Positions 8,801-16,514 of a DNA stretch of 41,450 nucleotides are shown piece by piece. The stretch spans positions 1-41,450 of the forward strand of contig NCFS01000035.1 in assembly GCA_002281295.1 (NCBI GenBank), given 5' to 3'. A program made the position numbers and the translations under genes. The stretch's first letter is position 1; each line of letters starts with the position of its first letter. Origin of the DNA: Halothiobacillus sp. 35-54-62. Its GTDB lineage: Bacteria > Pseudomonadota > Gammaproteobacteria > Halothiobacillales > Halothiobacillaceae. Below the pieces are notes generated by a model, which saw only the letters and a program-made list of their open reading frames with translations, had not been told where the DNA came from and did not search any database.

Positions 8801-9488
8801 GGGTACGGTCGGCATCGGCGGTGTGTATATGTGCATTTACGGCATGGATTCCCCCGGGGGGTATCAACTGGTGGGGCGCACCTTGCCGATTTGGAATCGC
8901 CGCCCCGAGCATCCGGCATTTGTGCAGGGCAAGCCGTGGCTGCTGCGCTTTTTCGATCAGGTGCGGTTTTATCCGGTATCTGAGGCAGAACTTATGCAGG
9001 CGCGTGCCGATTTTGCCGCAGGTAAAAGCACGGTTCAGATTGAAGCAACCACCTTTCGGCTCGATGAGCACGAGGCGTTTCTTGCCGCCAATGCGCCCGC
9101 GATTGAACAGTTCCGCTCGGCCCAAGCCACCGCCTATGCCGCCGAGGTTGGCCTTTGGGCCGAGGATGACAGCAGCCTAATTGAGCGGGAAATTACCACG
9201 GCGATCGAAATCGCAGGCGAGCTTATCACCTCAAGCATCAGCGGCAATATCTGGAAAGTGCTCGTTGAACCCGGCGAAGCGGTGCAGGCAGGGCAAGTTT
9301 TAGTGATTGTTGAAGCCATGAAAATGGAGTTTGCCATTGATGCCCCGCACGATGGCGTGATTGCCGCCATTGCCTGCGCGCCGGGGCAGCTCGTACAAAT
9401 GGGGCAAGCCCTCTTAAGCCTTGAAGCACCCGCTCTGCCAACATCAACGGCCAGCGACATGTTAGCGGCAGAGGATACCGTGCTATGA
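5844..9488 (+). CDS. uca: Urea carboxylase, biotin-dependent
   Basis: The 1214-residue protein carboxylates urea to allophanate using ATP, bicarbonate and biotin. Domains in order: biotin carboxylase (about 1-450; NRGEIAVRIARTL, the GGGGIGLRR ATP loop, EVNTRLQVEHPITEQVTG); a KipA-like carboxyltransferase half (about 455-770; GTYTTVQDFPGRLG); a KipI-like half (about 800-1010; DPIPGILECSPGVRSL); and a biotinyl carrier domain with VEAMKMEF, where Lys1160 is the biotin site. The length is typical for the bacterial single-chain enzyme. It starts inside the end of atzF and its stop overlaps the gntR start (ATGA), so the three genes are translationally coupled. The DUR1,2 fusion of yeast is here split into two proteins. 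Confidence 0.95.
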   Translation: MPNSCFTKVLIANRGEIAVRIARTLKAMGIISVAVYSDSDADSPHIRACDEAIALGGQTAAESYLQADKILALAQAHGVQAIIPGYGFLSENADFAERCAAQGIVFIGPTPHQLREFGLKHRARELAQIAQVPLAPGSLLLKDLPTAISEAARIGYPIMLKSTAGGGGIGLRRCADEPALIEAFEAVAGMGARFFGDGGVFVERFIDQARHVEVQIFGDGLGKVVALGERDCSLQRRNQKVIEETPAPNLPAATRRALLASAQRLGESIAYQSAGTVEFIFDAARDEFYFLEVNTRLQVEHPITEQVTGVDLIEWMVKLAAQIPFELIAPEPQGCAIEVRVYAEEPLRHFQPAPGVLNNVTLPTGSAIRVDTWVETDTLVPAQFDPMLAKIIATGESRSAAMANLATALAHTRFDGISTNLPFLRSLLDLPDFIAGTHSTGSIDHYLAAGLYTPPLLEVLKPGTYTTVQDFPGRLGLWHIGVPPSGAMDDYALRLANRIVGNAPEAAGLECTLVGPSLKFHQAALIALTGASAPFFLDDQAIKAGRPVAVAAGQTLVIGQVHRGARVYLAVRGGMDVPPYLGSRSTFALGKFGGFAGRILQVGDMLPTGSLTAAAPKVADAALLPEFGNHWEIGVLYGPHGAPDYFMPDAIDQFFATDWAVHYNSNRLGVRLSGPKLNWARRDGGEAGLHPSNIHDTEYAVGSINFTGDMPVILTRDGPSLGGFVCPATITRAELWKVGQLKPGDTLRFVPVSYAHARAIEAAQEEAIQSLQAPTRPLGLFYQLGDCILLDEPAQAEAPRLTIRQAGDGYVLLEYGDNVLDLALRLRVHALMTQLEVDPIPGILECSPGVRSLQIRFEPKRIPQAVLVARLEAINRRLPDVRELAVPSRIVHLPMTFEDSATLDAVARYRQSVRDTAPWLPSNSEFIRRINGLPDIQAVQDAVFAASYLVLGLGDVYLGAPCAVPLDPRHRLLTSKYNPARTYTAEGTVGIGGVYMCIYGMDSPGGYQLVGRTLPIWNRRPEHPAFVQGKPWLLRFFDQVRFYPVSEAELMQARADFAAGKSTVQIEATTFRLDEHEAFLAANAPAIEQFRSAQATAYAAEVGLWAEDDSSLIEREITTAIEIAGELITSSISGNIWKVLVEPGEAVQAGQVLVIVEAMKMEFAIDAPHDGVIAAIACAPGQLVQMGQALLSLEAPALPTSTASDMLAAEDTVL

Positions 9489-10300
9489 CCACGCCGCTGC
9501 GATTCCCTGCCGAGCGCGCAGCCAGCCCCGCCTTGGCAGAACGGGTGTATGCCCAAGTTAAACAGGCTTTATTTGCCTTTGAGCTTTTGCCGGGTGAGCG
9601 CTTTAGTGAGAACACCGTGGCCGAGCTCACCGGCGCCAGCCGCACCCCCGTGCGTGAAGCCCTAACGCGGCTGGCGCGCGAAGGGTTTTTAACGGTACAA
9701 AATCGCTCGGGCTGGCGCGTTAATGACTTGGATTTTGCGCTGTTCGATCAACTCTATGACGTGCGCACCATTGTGGAGCTGGCCGCGATCGACCGACTCA
9801 CCGCGCAAATCGACCCCCTAGGCATCATCGAGCTGGCCGCCCTCTGGCAGGTGCCGCCCCCTGATCGGCTCAGTGAGGGCAGTGCCGTATTTTTGCTGGA
9901 TGAGCAATTTCACAGCCAATTAGTCGCCGGCACGGGCAATCTGGAACTGCAACGAATTCACACCGGGGTAACCGAGCGCATCCGCATTGTGCGCCAGCTG
10001 GATTTCACCGAAAGCGACCGCATTGAAGCCACCTACACCGAACATGCCGCCATTATCAAAGCGATCGCCCAACACCGCGCATCCGAGGCCAAACGCCTGA
10101 TGCACAGCCATATTGAGCTTTCTCGACTCTCGGTACAAAAAATTAGCCTGCACCGCTTGTACGAAGCGCGTGAAAAATCGCGTGCGGCGCAAACCGCACC
10201 CCGTTTTGATTCTACCCCCGCGACCGGCGGCTTCCGGTCACCCCCGCTTGAACCGCTGTTAGAAAAACCCATTGGAGGGACTTGCCATGAATCGTCGTAA
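9485..10300 (+). CDS. GntR-family transcriptional regulator (FCD subfamily)
   Basis: The 271-residue protein has an N-terminal winged helix (about 15-75; FSENTVAELTGASRTPVREAL, then the wing GFLTVQNRSGWRV) followed by an all-helical FCD ligand domain (about 85-215) with DEQFHSQL and EHAAIIKAI, where the acidic and His residues usually bind a metal-dependent ligand. The last 45 residues are a loose basic and proline-rich tail that overlaps the urtA start and may be unstructured. It probably senses a small carboxylate or urea-pathway intermediate and controls this operon itself; the inverted repeat at 4004-4027 is a candidate site. Neither ligand nor sign of control can be read from the sequence. 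Confidence 0.9.
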   Translation: MTTPLRFPAERAASPALAERVYAQVKQALFAFELLPGERFSENTVAELTGASRTPVREALTRLAREGFLTVQNRSGWRVNDLDFALFDQLYDVRTIVELAAIDRLTAQIDPLGIIELAALWQVPPPDRLSEGSAVFLLDEQFHSQLVAGTGNLELQRIHTGVTERIRIVRQLDFTESDRIEATYTEHAAIIKAIAQHRASEAKRLMHSHIELSRLSVQKISLHRLYEAREKSRAAQTAPRFDSTPATGGFRSPPLEPLLEKPIGGTCHESS

Positions 10301-11591
10301 CTTTATGAAAACCATCGGTGCCACCGGATTATCCTTGGGCTTGGGGCTCAAAGGCATCGAATTTGCCAACGCCGCTGAAGGCCCGATCAAAGTGGGCATT
10401 TTGCATTCACTTTCCGGCACCATGGCCATCTCCGAAAGCGCGCTCAAAGACAACATGCTCATGCTGATTGCCGAGCAAAACGCCAAAGGCGGCGTATTGG
10501 GGCGCAAGCTTGAACCCGTGGTGGTTGACCCGGCCTCTAACTGGCCACTATTTGCTGAAAAAGCGCGTGAGCTGATTAGCAAAGAAAAAGTCTCGGCTAT
10601 TTTCGGCTGCTGGACATCCGTCTCGCGCAAATCGGTGCTGCCTGTGGTTGAAGAGCTCAACGGCCTGCTGTTTTACCCCGTGCAGTTTGAGGGCGAAGAA
10701 TCTTCGCGCAATATTTTCTACACCGGCGCTGCGCCGAATCAACAGGCCATTCCCGCCGTGGATTATTTAATGAACGAGCTCGGCATTACCCGCTGGGTGC
10801 TGGCCGGCACAGATTATGTATACCCGCGCACCACCAACAAGATTTTAGAGGCGTACCTTAAATCTAAAGGCGTAGCCGATGCCGACATCATGATTAATTA
10901 CACCCCGTTTGGTCAGTCCGATTGGCAATCGATTGTGAGCGAAATCAAGCAGTTCGGCAGTGCCGGCAAACCAACCGCCGTCGTCTCCACTATTAATGGT
11001 GATGCCAACGTGCCGTTCTACCGTGAACTCGGCAACCAAGGCATAAAATCGCAGGATATTCCGGTGGTGGCCTTCTCCGTGGGCGAGCAGGAGCTTTCCG
11101 GCATCGACACCAAGCCTTTGGTCGGCCAACTCGCCGCCTGGAATTATTTCGAAAGCATCAAAACACCCGCCAATGAGGCCTACATCGCCAACTGGAAAAA
11201 ATTCAAAAAAGATACTAAAGCCGTCACCAACGATCCGATGGAAGCCGAATACATCGCCTTTCAGATGTGGATTAAAGCCGTCGAGAAAGCCAAATCGACA
11301 GAAACCAACAAAATTCTGCAAGCCATTATCGGGGTGGAAGTGCCTAACTTAACCGGCGGCACCGCCAAAATGCTGCCCAATCACTACATAACCAAACCGG
11401 TGTATATCGGTGAAATTCAAGCCGATGGGCAATTTAATGTGGTGTGGAAATCTAAAGCCGAAGTCCCCGGCGAGGCTTGGTCAAAATACTTGCCGGGCAG
11501 CAAGGATTTAATCGCCGATTGGACGCCCCCCATCAACTGCGGTGCGTATAACACGGTGACCAAAAAATGCACCACGGGTGTAGGTTCATAG
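10287..11591 (+). CDS. urtA: Urea ABC transporter, substrate-binding protein
   Basis: The 434-residue periplasmic protein binds urea for the UrtBCDE transporter. It begins MNRRNFMKTIGATGLSLGLG with a twin-arginine-like signal and probable cleavage after FANA. The mature part matches UrtA: IKVGILHSLSGTMAISE, AIFGCWTSVSRKSVLP, LFYPVQFEGEE and the C-terminal INCGAYNTVTKKCT. I chose the ATG at 10287, eight bases after GGAGGG (10274-10279), rather than an upstream in-frame TTG. The start lies 14 bases inside the end of gntR. It is followed by a hairpin before urtB, which could let urtA be expressed above the membrane subunits. Confidence 0.95.
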   Translation: MNRRNFMKTIGATGLSLGLGLKGIEFANAAEGPIKVGILHSLSGTMAISESALKDNMLMLIAEQNAKGGVLGRKLEPVVVDPASNWPLFAEKARELISKEKVSAIFGCWTSVSRKSVLPVVEELNGLLFYPVQFEGEESSRNIFYTGAAPNQQAIPAVDYLMNELGITRWVLAGTDYVYPRTTNKILEAYLKSKGVADADIMINYTPFGQSDWQSIVSEIKQFGSAGKPTAVVSTINGDANVPFYRELGNQGIKSQDIPVVAFSVGEQELSGIDTKPLVGQLAAWNYFESIKTPANEAYIANWKKFKKDTKAVTNDPMEAEYIAFQMWIKAVEKAKSTETNKILQAIIGVEVPNLTGGTAKMLPNHYITKPVYIGEIQADGQFNVVWKSKAEVPGEAWSKYLPGSKDLIADWTPPINCGAYNTVTKKCTTGVGS

Positions 11592-11620
11592 GTTAACCGG
11601 TTAGCGAGCGATTTGACCGT

Positions 11621-11644
11621 GACGCGGCACGCCCTGTGCCCGTC
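11621..11644 (+). terminator. Intercistronic hairpin between urtA and urtB
   Basis: GACG-C-GGCAC, loop GCCCT, GTGCC-CGTC forms a nine-pair stem with one bulged C, followed by TTATTTG rather than a long U run. A perfect TAACCGGTTA palindrome lies just upstream (11593-11602). Such hairpins after genes for binding proteins often act as partial terminators or protect the upstream mRNA, raising urtA above urtBCDE. That role is inference. Confidence 0.5.
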
Positions 11645-11665
11645 TTATTTGAAAGGATCCCGCGA

Positions 11666-13408
11666 ATGAACGCATTGCGCCCCCCGCTCTTGCCACCTGA
11701 AACGCCCCAAGCCTATGTTAGGCGCGGGCTTCATCTGGCCCTTATTCCTTTGCTGTGCCTTACTTTTGGCCTAATAAATGTTTGTGCGGCTGTGCAGGCC
11801 GATGAATTGGCACCTGTGCCAACCCCTGCCATCGCACCCGTAAACAGCGCGGTTCTGCCCCAAGAAAGCCCCACCGGATTTGCCGCTAACAGCCCAAGCG
11901 TTGTGGCCTTGGCAGGCGATGACGGCATGGCGCGTACCACCGCATTAAATGCCCTGATTGCCGAGCCACCGCCGGGCGCGGAGCCGATTTTTCACGCGCT
12001 CGATCAAGGCCTGCTGTATACCCAAGCAGCGCCTATTGCGCGGTTAGGCATTGCGGATGCCGCCGGGCAAATCACCGACCCTGTCACCCGAGAGGTACTC
12101 GGCAACCGCAATCAGGCGGGTTGGCAGCCCATCGCGATCAACAACGCCATTCGCATTAAATTGCGCCCACGAATGGATGTGCTGGCTTTGCAATCAGTGG
12201 ATGCGGCGAAGTGGCAGGCCGCCAGCGATGATTTGTTTTCCGCACGGCTCACACCGGCTTATTTGGCTGAAATAAAAGCCTTAATGCCGCGCATGACCGA
12301 TGCCACGGTTAAAACCCAGCTGCAAAAATTAGTCGCCAGTTTTGAATTAAACGATAGCAATCCGCAGGTGCGCATGGCCGCCATCGCGGGCGTCGCCGAT
12401 GCACTGGATCCGGAAATTCGCGCCAAATTGGCCAATCTGGCTCAAAACGACCCCGATGCCACGGTCAAAGCGGCGGCAAAATCCACGCTGGATGCAATTA
12501 ACACGCGAGTTGCCGCATGGCAGTTTGCGCAAAATTTGGTGTTTGGCTTAAGTTTGGGCTCGGTATTGCTGCTGGCCGCGATTGGCCTGGCCATTACCTT
12601 CGGCGTGATGGGCGTAATTAACATGGCGCACGGCGAGATGATGATGATCGGCGCGTACACCACCTGGCTCTTGCAACAAGCGATGCCCCATCACCTCACC
12701 GCCGCGCTGTTTTTAGCCATTCCGGCCGCGTTTATGGCCGCTGGATTAATCGGCATCGCCATTGAGCGCGGGCTCATTCGGTTTTTATATGGTCGGCCGC
12801 TGGAAACCTTGCTCGCCACCTTTGGTTTGAGCCTGATGCTGCAACAAGCGGCACGGATTATCTTCACGCCGCTGAACCGCGCGGTGGAACTCCCCGCGTT
12901 CATGAGCAACAGTTGGGTGATTAACCCCGTGTTTGCCATCACCTATAACCGATTGTATATCTTGATATTTTCGCTCACGGTATTTTTCGCCTTACTGATT
13001 TTGCTCAAACGCAGCACCTTTGGTTTACGCATTCGTGCGGTTGCTCAAAATCGCGCCATGGCACGCGCTTGCGGCGTGCGCTCGGGCTGGATTGATGCGC
13101 TCACTTTTGGTTTGGGTTCGGGTATTGCCGGTATCGCGGGCGTGGCCTTGGCGCAAATTACCAATGTGGGGCCCAATTTAGGCCAAAGCTACATTGTCGA
13201 TTCGTTCATGGTGGTAGTGCTGGGCGGTGTTGGTAATTTGTGGGGCACGCTCGTTGCGGCGATGGGTATCGGCGTGCTGAATAAATTTCTGGAACCTTAT
13301 TCCGGCGCCGTGTTGGCGAAAGTGGTGGTACTGGTTTTAGTGATTTTAGTGATTCAAAAACGCCCGCGCGGATTATTCCCGCAAAAAGGCCGTGCGGCGG
13401 AGGAATAA
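11666..13408 (+). CDS. urtB: Urea ABC transporter, permease UrtB
   Basis: This 580-residue inner-membrane protein is one of the two urea-channel subunits. It has a signal-anchor-like N-terminus (LALIPLLCLTFGLINVCAAVQA), then about 230 periplasmic residues with HEAT-like helical repeats (NPQVRMAAIAGVADAL; DPDATVKAAAKSTL), then a LivH-type permease from about residue 285 with the typical GVMGVINMAHGEMMMIGAY. Long N-terminal extensions are normal in UrtB and distinguish it from LivH. The start is ATG 11666 after AAAGGA; an in-frame upstream start at 11636 lacks this support. urtC follows after 3 bases. Confidence 0.95.
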   Translation: MNALRPPLLPPETPQAYVRRGLHLALIPLLCLTFGLINVCAAVQADELAPVPTPAIAPVNSAVLPQESPTGFAANSPSVVALAGDDGMARTTALNALIAEPPPGAEPIFHALDQGLLYTQAAPIARLGIADAAGQITDPVTREVLGNRNQAGWQPIAINNAIRIKLRPRMDVLALQSVDAAKWQAASDDLFSARLTPAYLAEIKALMPRMTDATVKTQLQKLVASFELNDSNPQVRMAAIAGVADALDPEIRAKLANLAQNDPDATVKAAAKSTLDAINTRVAAWQFAQNLVFGLSLGSVLLLAAIGLAITFGVMGVINMAHGEMMMIGAYTTWLLQQAMPHHLTAALFLAIPAAFMAAGLIGIAIERGLIRFLYGRPLETLLATFGLSLMLQQAARIIFTPLNRAVELPAFMSNSWVINPVFAITYNRLYILIFSLTVFFALLILLKRSTFGLRIRAVAQNRAMARACGVRSGWIDALTFGLGSGIAGIAGVALAQITNVGPNLGQSYIVDSFMVVVLGGVGNLWGTLVAAMGIGVLNKFLEPYSGAVLAKVVVLVLVILVIQKRPRGLFPQKGRAAEE

Positions 13409-13411
13409 GCC

Positions 13412-14578
13412 ATGCTACTTAAAAAACTCTTGAATCATGATCGCGGCGGTGCGCTGGTGCTGCTCGCTATTGTGCTGATGCTGATTTGGGTATCGATCGG
13501 GAATCTTATTATCCCTGAAACCAGCGCGTGGCATGTGCCGACCTATACGGTTGCCCTGCTCGGAAAATTTCTCACCTACGCTTTATTAGCGGTTTCGATT
13601 GATTTGATCTGGGGCTATGCCGGCATTTTATCCCTCGGCCACGGCGCTTTTTTTGCGCTGGGTGGTTATGGCATGGGCATGTACCTAATGCGCCAAATTG
13701 GCGATCGCGGCCAATATGGCAACCCAGATTTACCCGATTTTATGGTGTTTTTAAATTGGCATGCCTTGCCCTGGTATTGGCAGGGCTTTGAGCATTTCTG
13801 GTTTGCCGCCCTGATGATTCTGCTCGTGCCGGGCTTGCTGGCTGGATTATTTGGCTGGTTGGCGTTCCGCTCGAAAGTCTCTGGGGTGTATTTTGCTATC
13901 ATCACCCAAGCCCTCACCTATGCGCTGATGTTGGCCTTTTTTCGCAATGAAATGGGCTTTGGTGGCAATAATGGCCTAACAGATTTCAAAGAGATTTTAG
14001 GCTTTAGCATCACAGACAACGGCACGCGGGTCGGCTTATTTGTTGCCTCGGGCATAGCCTTGATTTTGGGTTATTTAATTGCCCGAATGGTGGTGCAATC
14101 GCGGTTCGGCCGGGTATTGGTTGCCATCCGCGATGCCGAGCCGCGTGCGCGCGCCACCGGGTATCCGGTCGCACAATACAAACTCGTGGTGTTTGTGATT
14201 TCCGCCATGCTGGCGGCGGTGGCGGGCGCGTTGTATGTGCCGCAAGTGGGCATTATTAATCCGGGTGAATTCTCGCCGTTATCCTCCATTGAGGCCGTGG
14301 CGTGGGTTGCCACCGGTGGGCGCGGCAGCTTATTTGGCCCGATTATCGGCGCGTTTGCGGTGAACTACAGCAAAACCGAACTCACCACGATTGCGCCCGA
14401 TTTGTGGCCGTTTTTTCTAGGTGGCTTGTTTATCTTGGTAACGGTGTTTTTACCCAAGGGTTTAATTAGCCTGTTTGCACGGTTTAAGGCCAAAAATGAG
14501 CCCGCACTCCTGCCCGACCCCCTGCCCGATGCGCCCAAGGTGGACGCCCAAAAATCCAAACCGGAGGCCAGCGTATGA
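13412..14578 (+). CDS. urtC: Urea ABC transporter, permease UrtC
   Basis: The 388-residue second permease subunit is of LivM type, with many hydrophobic helices. Family-typical segments are SIDLIWGYAGILSLGHGAFFALGGY near residues 60-85, the ITQALTYALMLAFFRNEMGFGGNNGLTDF region, and the cytoplasmic coupling segment VAIRDAEPRARATGYPV. The tail (residues 360-388) is Pro- and Lys-rich. GGAGGA lies 7 bases before the ATG and is formed from the end of urtB. Its TGA stop overlaps the urtD start ATGATG, so urtC and urtD are coupled. Confidence 0.95.
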   Translation: MLLKKLLNHDRGGALVLLAIVLMLIWVSIGNLIIPETSAWHVPTYTVALLGKFLTYALLAVSIDLIWGYAGILSLGHGAFFALGGYGMGMYLMRQIGDRGQYGNPDLPDFMVFLNWHALPWYWQGFEHFWFAALMILLVPGLLAGLFGWLAFRSKVSGVYFAIITQALTYALMLAFFRNEMGFGGNNGLTDFKEILGFSITDNGTRVGLFVASGIALILGYLIARMVVQSRFGRVLVAIRDAEPRARATGYPVAQYKLVVFVISAMLAAVAGALYVPQVGIINPGEFSPLSSIEAVAWVATGGRGSLFGPIIGAFAVNYSKTELTTIAPDLWPFFLGGLFILVTVFLPKGLISLFARFKAKNEPALLPDPLPDAPKVDAQKSKPEASV

Positions 14579-15411
14579 TGGCGTTAAGTGAAAACGATAC
14601 CCACGGCCTTGGGGGCGAGCGCATCACCCATCTGGCACCGAACGAGCCTGATGTCAGCCACGGCACCATTTTGTATTTGGAAGACGTAACCTTAAGTTTC
14701 GATGGGTTTAAGGCCTTAAACAAACTCAACCTCACGCTTGATAACGGTGAGCTGCGGTGCATTATCGGCCCGAACGGCGCGGGTAAATCCACCCTGATGG
14801 ATGTCATCACCGGGCGGCGGCGACCCCAAGAAGGGCGCGTATTTTTTGGACAAAATATTGATCTACTCAAGCGCCCCGAACACGAAATCGCCAGCGGCAT
14901 GGTGGGGCGTAAATTCCAGCGGCCCACCGTGTTTGAAGCACTCACCATTGGTGAAAATATCGAATTAACCTTAACCGGTTCGCGCAGCCCCTGGCGCATG
15001 CTCAGAGCGCGCAGCACGGCGTTAGAGCAAGCGCGTATTGATGACGTGCTCACCACCATTGGTTTAAATCAGTTGCGCCATCGCCCTGCGGGGGTGTTGT
15101 CACACGGGCAAAAACAGTGGCTAGAAATTGGCATGCTGCTGGCGCAAAACCCACGCATTTTGCTGGTCGATGAACCCGTGGCAGGCATGACCGGTGAGGA
15201 AGTTGCGCGCACGGCCGAACTCTTGGTGAGTTTAGCGGGCAGCCGCACCGTCGTCGTCGTGGAGCACGATATGGCTTTTGTGCGCAAAATCGCTAAAAAA
15301 GTCACCGTACTGCATCAAGGCAGCGTGCTGGCCGAAGGCAGCTTATCGGCGGTGCAGGCCAATCCGAAGGTGATTGAAGTGTATTTAGGAGAAACGCCAT
15401 GCTCGAATTAA
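14575..15411 (+). CDS. urtD: Urea ABC transporter, ATPase UrtD
   Basis: The 278-residue ATPase is one of two that energise urea uptake. It shows Walker A (GPNGAGKST, about residues 64-72), the UrtD-typical signature LSHGQKQWLEIGMLL, and Walker B with the catalytic acid in ILLVDEPVAGM, then the switch His in VVVEHDMAFV. An extra 40 residues precede the ATPase core, as is common in UrtD. The first ATG (14575) is 7 bases after GGAGG. The gene overlaps urtC by 4 bases and urtE by 13. Confidence 0.95.
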   Translation: MMALSENDTHGLGGERITHLAPNEPDVSHGTILYLEDVTLSFDGFKALNKLNLTLDNGELRCIIGPNGAGKSTLMDVITGRRRPQEGRVFFGQNIDLLKRPEHEIASGMVGRKFQRPTVFEALTIGENIELTLTGSRSPWRMLRARSTALEQARIDDVLTTIGLNQLRHRPAGVLSHGQKQWLEIGMLLAQNPRILLVDEPVAGMTGEEVARTAELLVSLAGSRTVVVVEHDMAFVRKIAKKVTVLHQGSVLAEGSLSAVQANPKVIEVYLGETPCSN

Positions 15412-16094
15412 GCGGCATTAACCAATATTACGGCGGTAGCCATATTCTAAACGAGGTGAATTTAAAGGTTAGCGATGGCGAGATGGTCTGTTTACTCGGG
15501 CGCAATGGCGTGGGTAAAACCACCCTGATGCGCAGCGTGATGGGCATGGTCGCCATCAAGACCGGCAAGCTGCTGTTTGCCGGCAAAAACATCACGCAAA
15601 CCACCACCGAACAACGTGCCCGCGCCGGCATCGGGTTTGTACCGCAAGGGCGGGAGATTTTTCCGCTGCTCACGGTGGAGGAAAATCTAAAGCTAGCCTT
15701 GGCCGGTCGGCGCGATGGCCTGCGTAACGTGCCAGCCCATATCTACACGCTGTTTCCTGTCTTGCTTGACATGCGCCATCGACGGGGTGGCGATTTATCC
15801 GGCGGCCAGCAACAACAACTCGCCATTGGGCGCGCGCTGGTGCTCGACCCTAAAATTCTGCTGCTGGATGAACCCACCGAAGGCATCCAACCCAATATCG
15901 TGGTCGAAATCGGCCAAGTTTTACGCCGCTTAAACCAAGAACTGGGGCTCGCCGTGCTGCTGGTCGAACAAAAACTCCCCTTTGCGCGCCAAGTGGCCGA
16001 TCGGTTTGTCATTATGGAACGCGGCCAAATTCAGGCGACGGACGAGATGTCAGCGCTAGATGACACCCTAATTCAACGCTATCTCACCGTGTGA
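15399..16094 (+). CDS. urtE: Urea ABC transporter, ATPase UrtE
   Basis: The 231-residue ATPase is LivF-like and pairs with UrtD. Walker A is GRNGVGKTT (about 36-44), the signature is DLSGGQQQQLAIGRAL, and Walker B is ILLLDEPTEGIQPNIV, where the EGIQPNIV continuation is characteristic of UrtE. It starts 13 bases inside urtD, after the ribosome binding site TAGGAG. It is last gene of the operon; no clear Rho-independent terminator is seen in the 78 bases before the convergent lipoprotein gene. Confidence 0.95.
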   Translation: MLELSGINQYYGGSHILNEVNLKVSDGEMVCLLGRNGVGKTTLMRSVMGMVAIKTGKLLFAGKNITQTTTEQRARAGIGFVPQGREIFPLLTVEENLKLALAGRRDGLRNVPAHIYTLFPVLLDMRHRRGGDLSGGQQQQLAIGRALVLDPKILLLDEPTEGIQPNIVVEIGQVLRRLNQELGLAVLLVEQKLPFARQVADRFVIMERGQIQATDEMSALDDTLIQRYLTV

Positions 16095-16172
16095 GCCTGC
16101 GCTCCATCAAGCAATAGCGGCAACGGAGCCGATCAACAACAGCGCGCAAAATTTAGCTCACTGCACTTTTCT

Positions 16173-16514
16173 TTAGGGTGCTGGAGTCGCCTGCGGTGAA
16201 TTAGCGTCATGCGTGGGCTCAGGGGATTGCGCTAGTGGCGCAGCCGAAGGTTCGATAGGCTCGGGTGCGACGGACTCGGGTTCGATAGGTGCTGGTTCGA
16301 TAGGTGCTGGTTCGACAGGCTCGGGCGTGTGAGCAACCGGTGCGCTGGGCACTGGTGGCAAAGAAGGCGCCGGCGAGGCAAGGTCGGGGGCAACCGGCGG
16401 GGTGCTCTGCGCTTTGTTATCGCCCTGAAACTGTTTTTCTAGCGAGGGCGGTTGCGCAACCGCAGGTTCGATGGGCGTCGTACTCGGTTCTGGCACTGGC
16501 ACTGGCACTGGCAC
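16173..16514 (-). other. Displaced proline/glutamate-rich tail of the DUF2242 lipoprotein
   Basis: This stretch reads as about 113 codons almost wholly of Pro, Glu, Ala, Val and Ser (PVPVPVPEPSTTPIEP at the start). It has no ribosome binding site and continues directly from the upstream lipoprotein if one base is added near the CCGCCGCCGAG run at about 16521-16531. It is best seen as the original C-terminal tail, now out of frame. Two exact 15-bp tandem copies (16281-16310) encode PAPIE repeats. Pro/Glu-rich tails of this kind often span cell-wall layers as extended linkers; that use here is inference. Confidence 0.6.
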
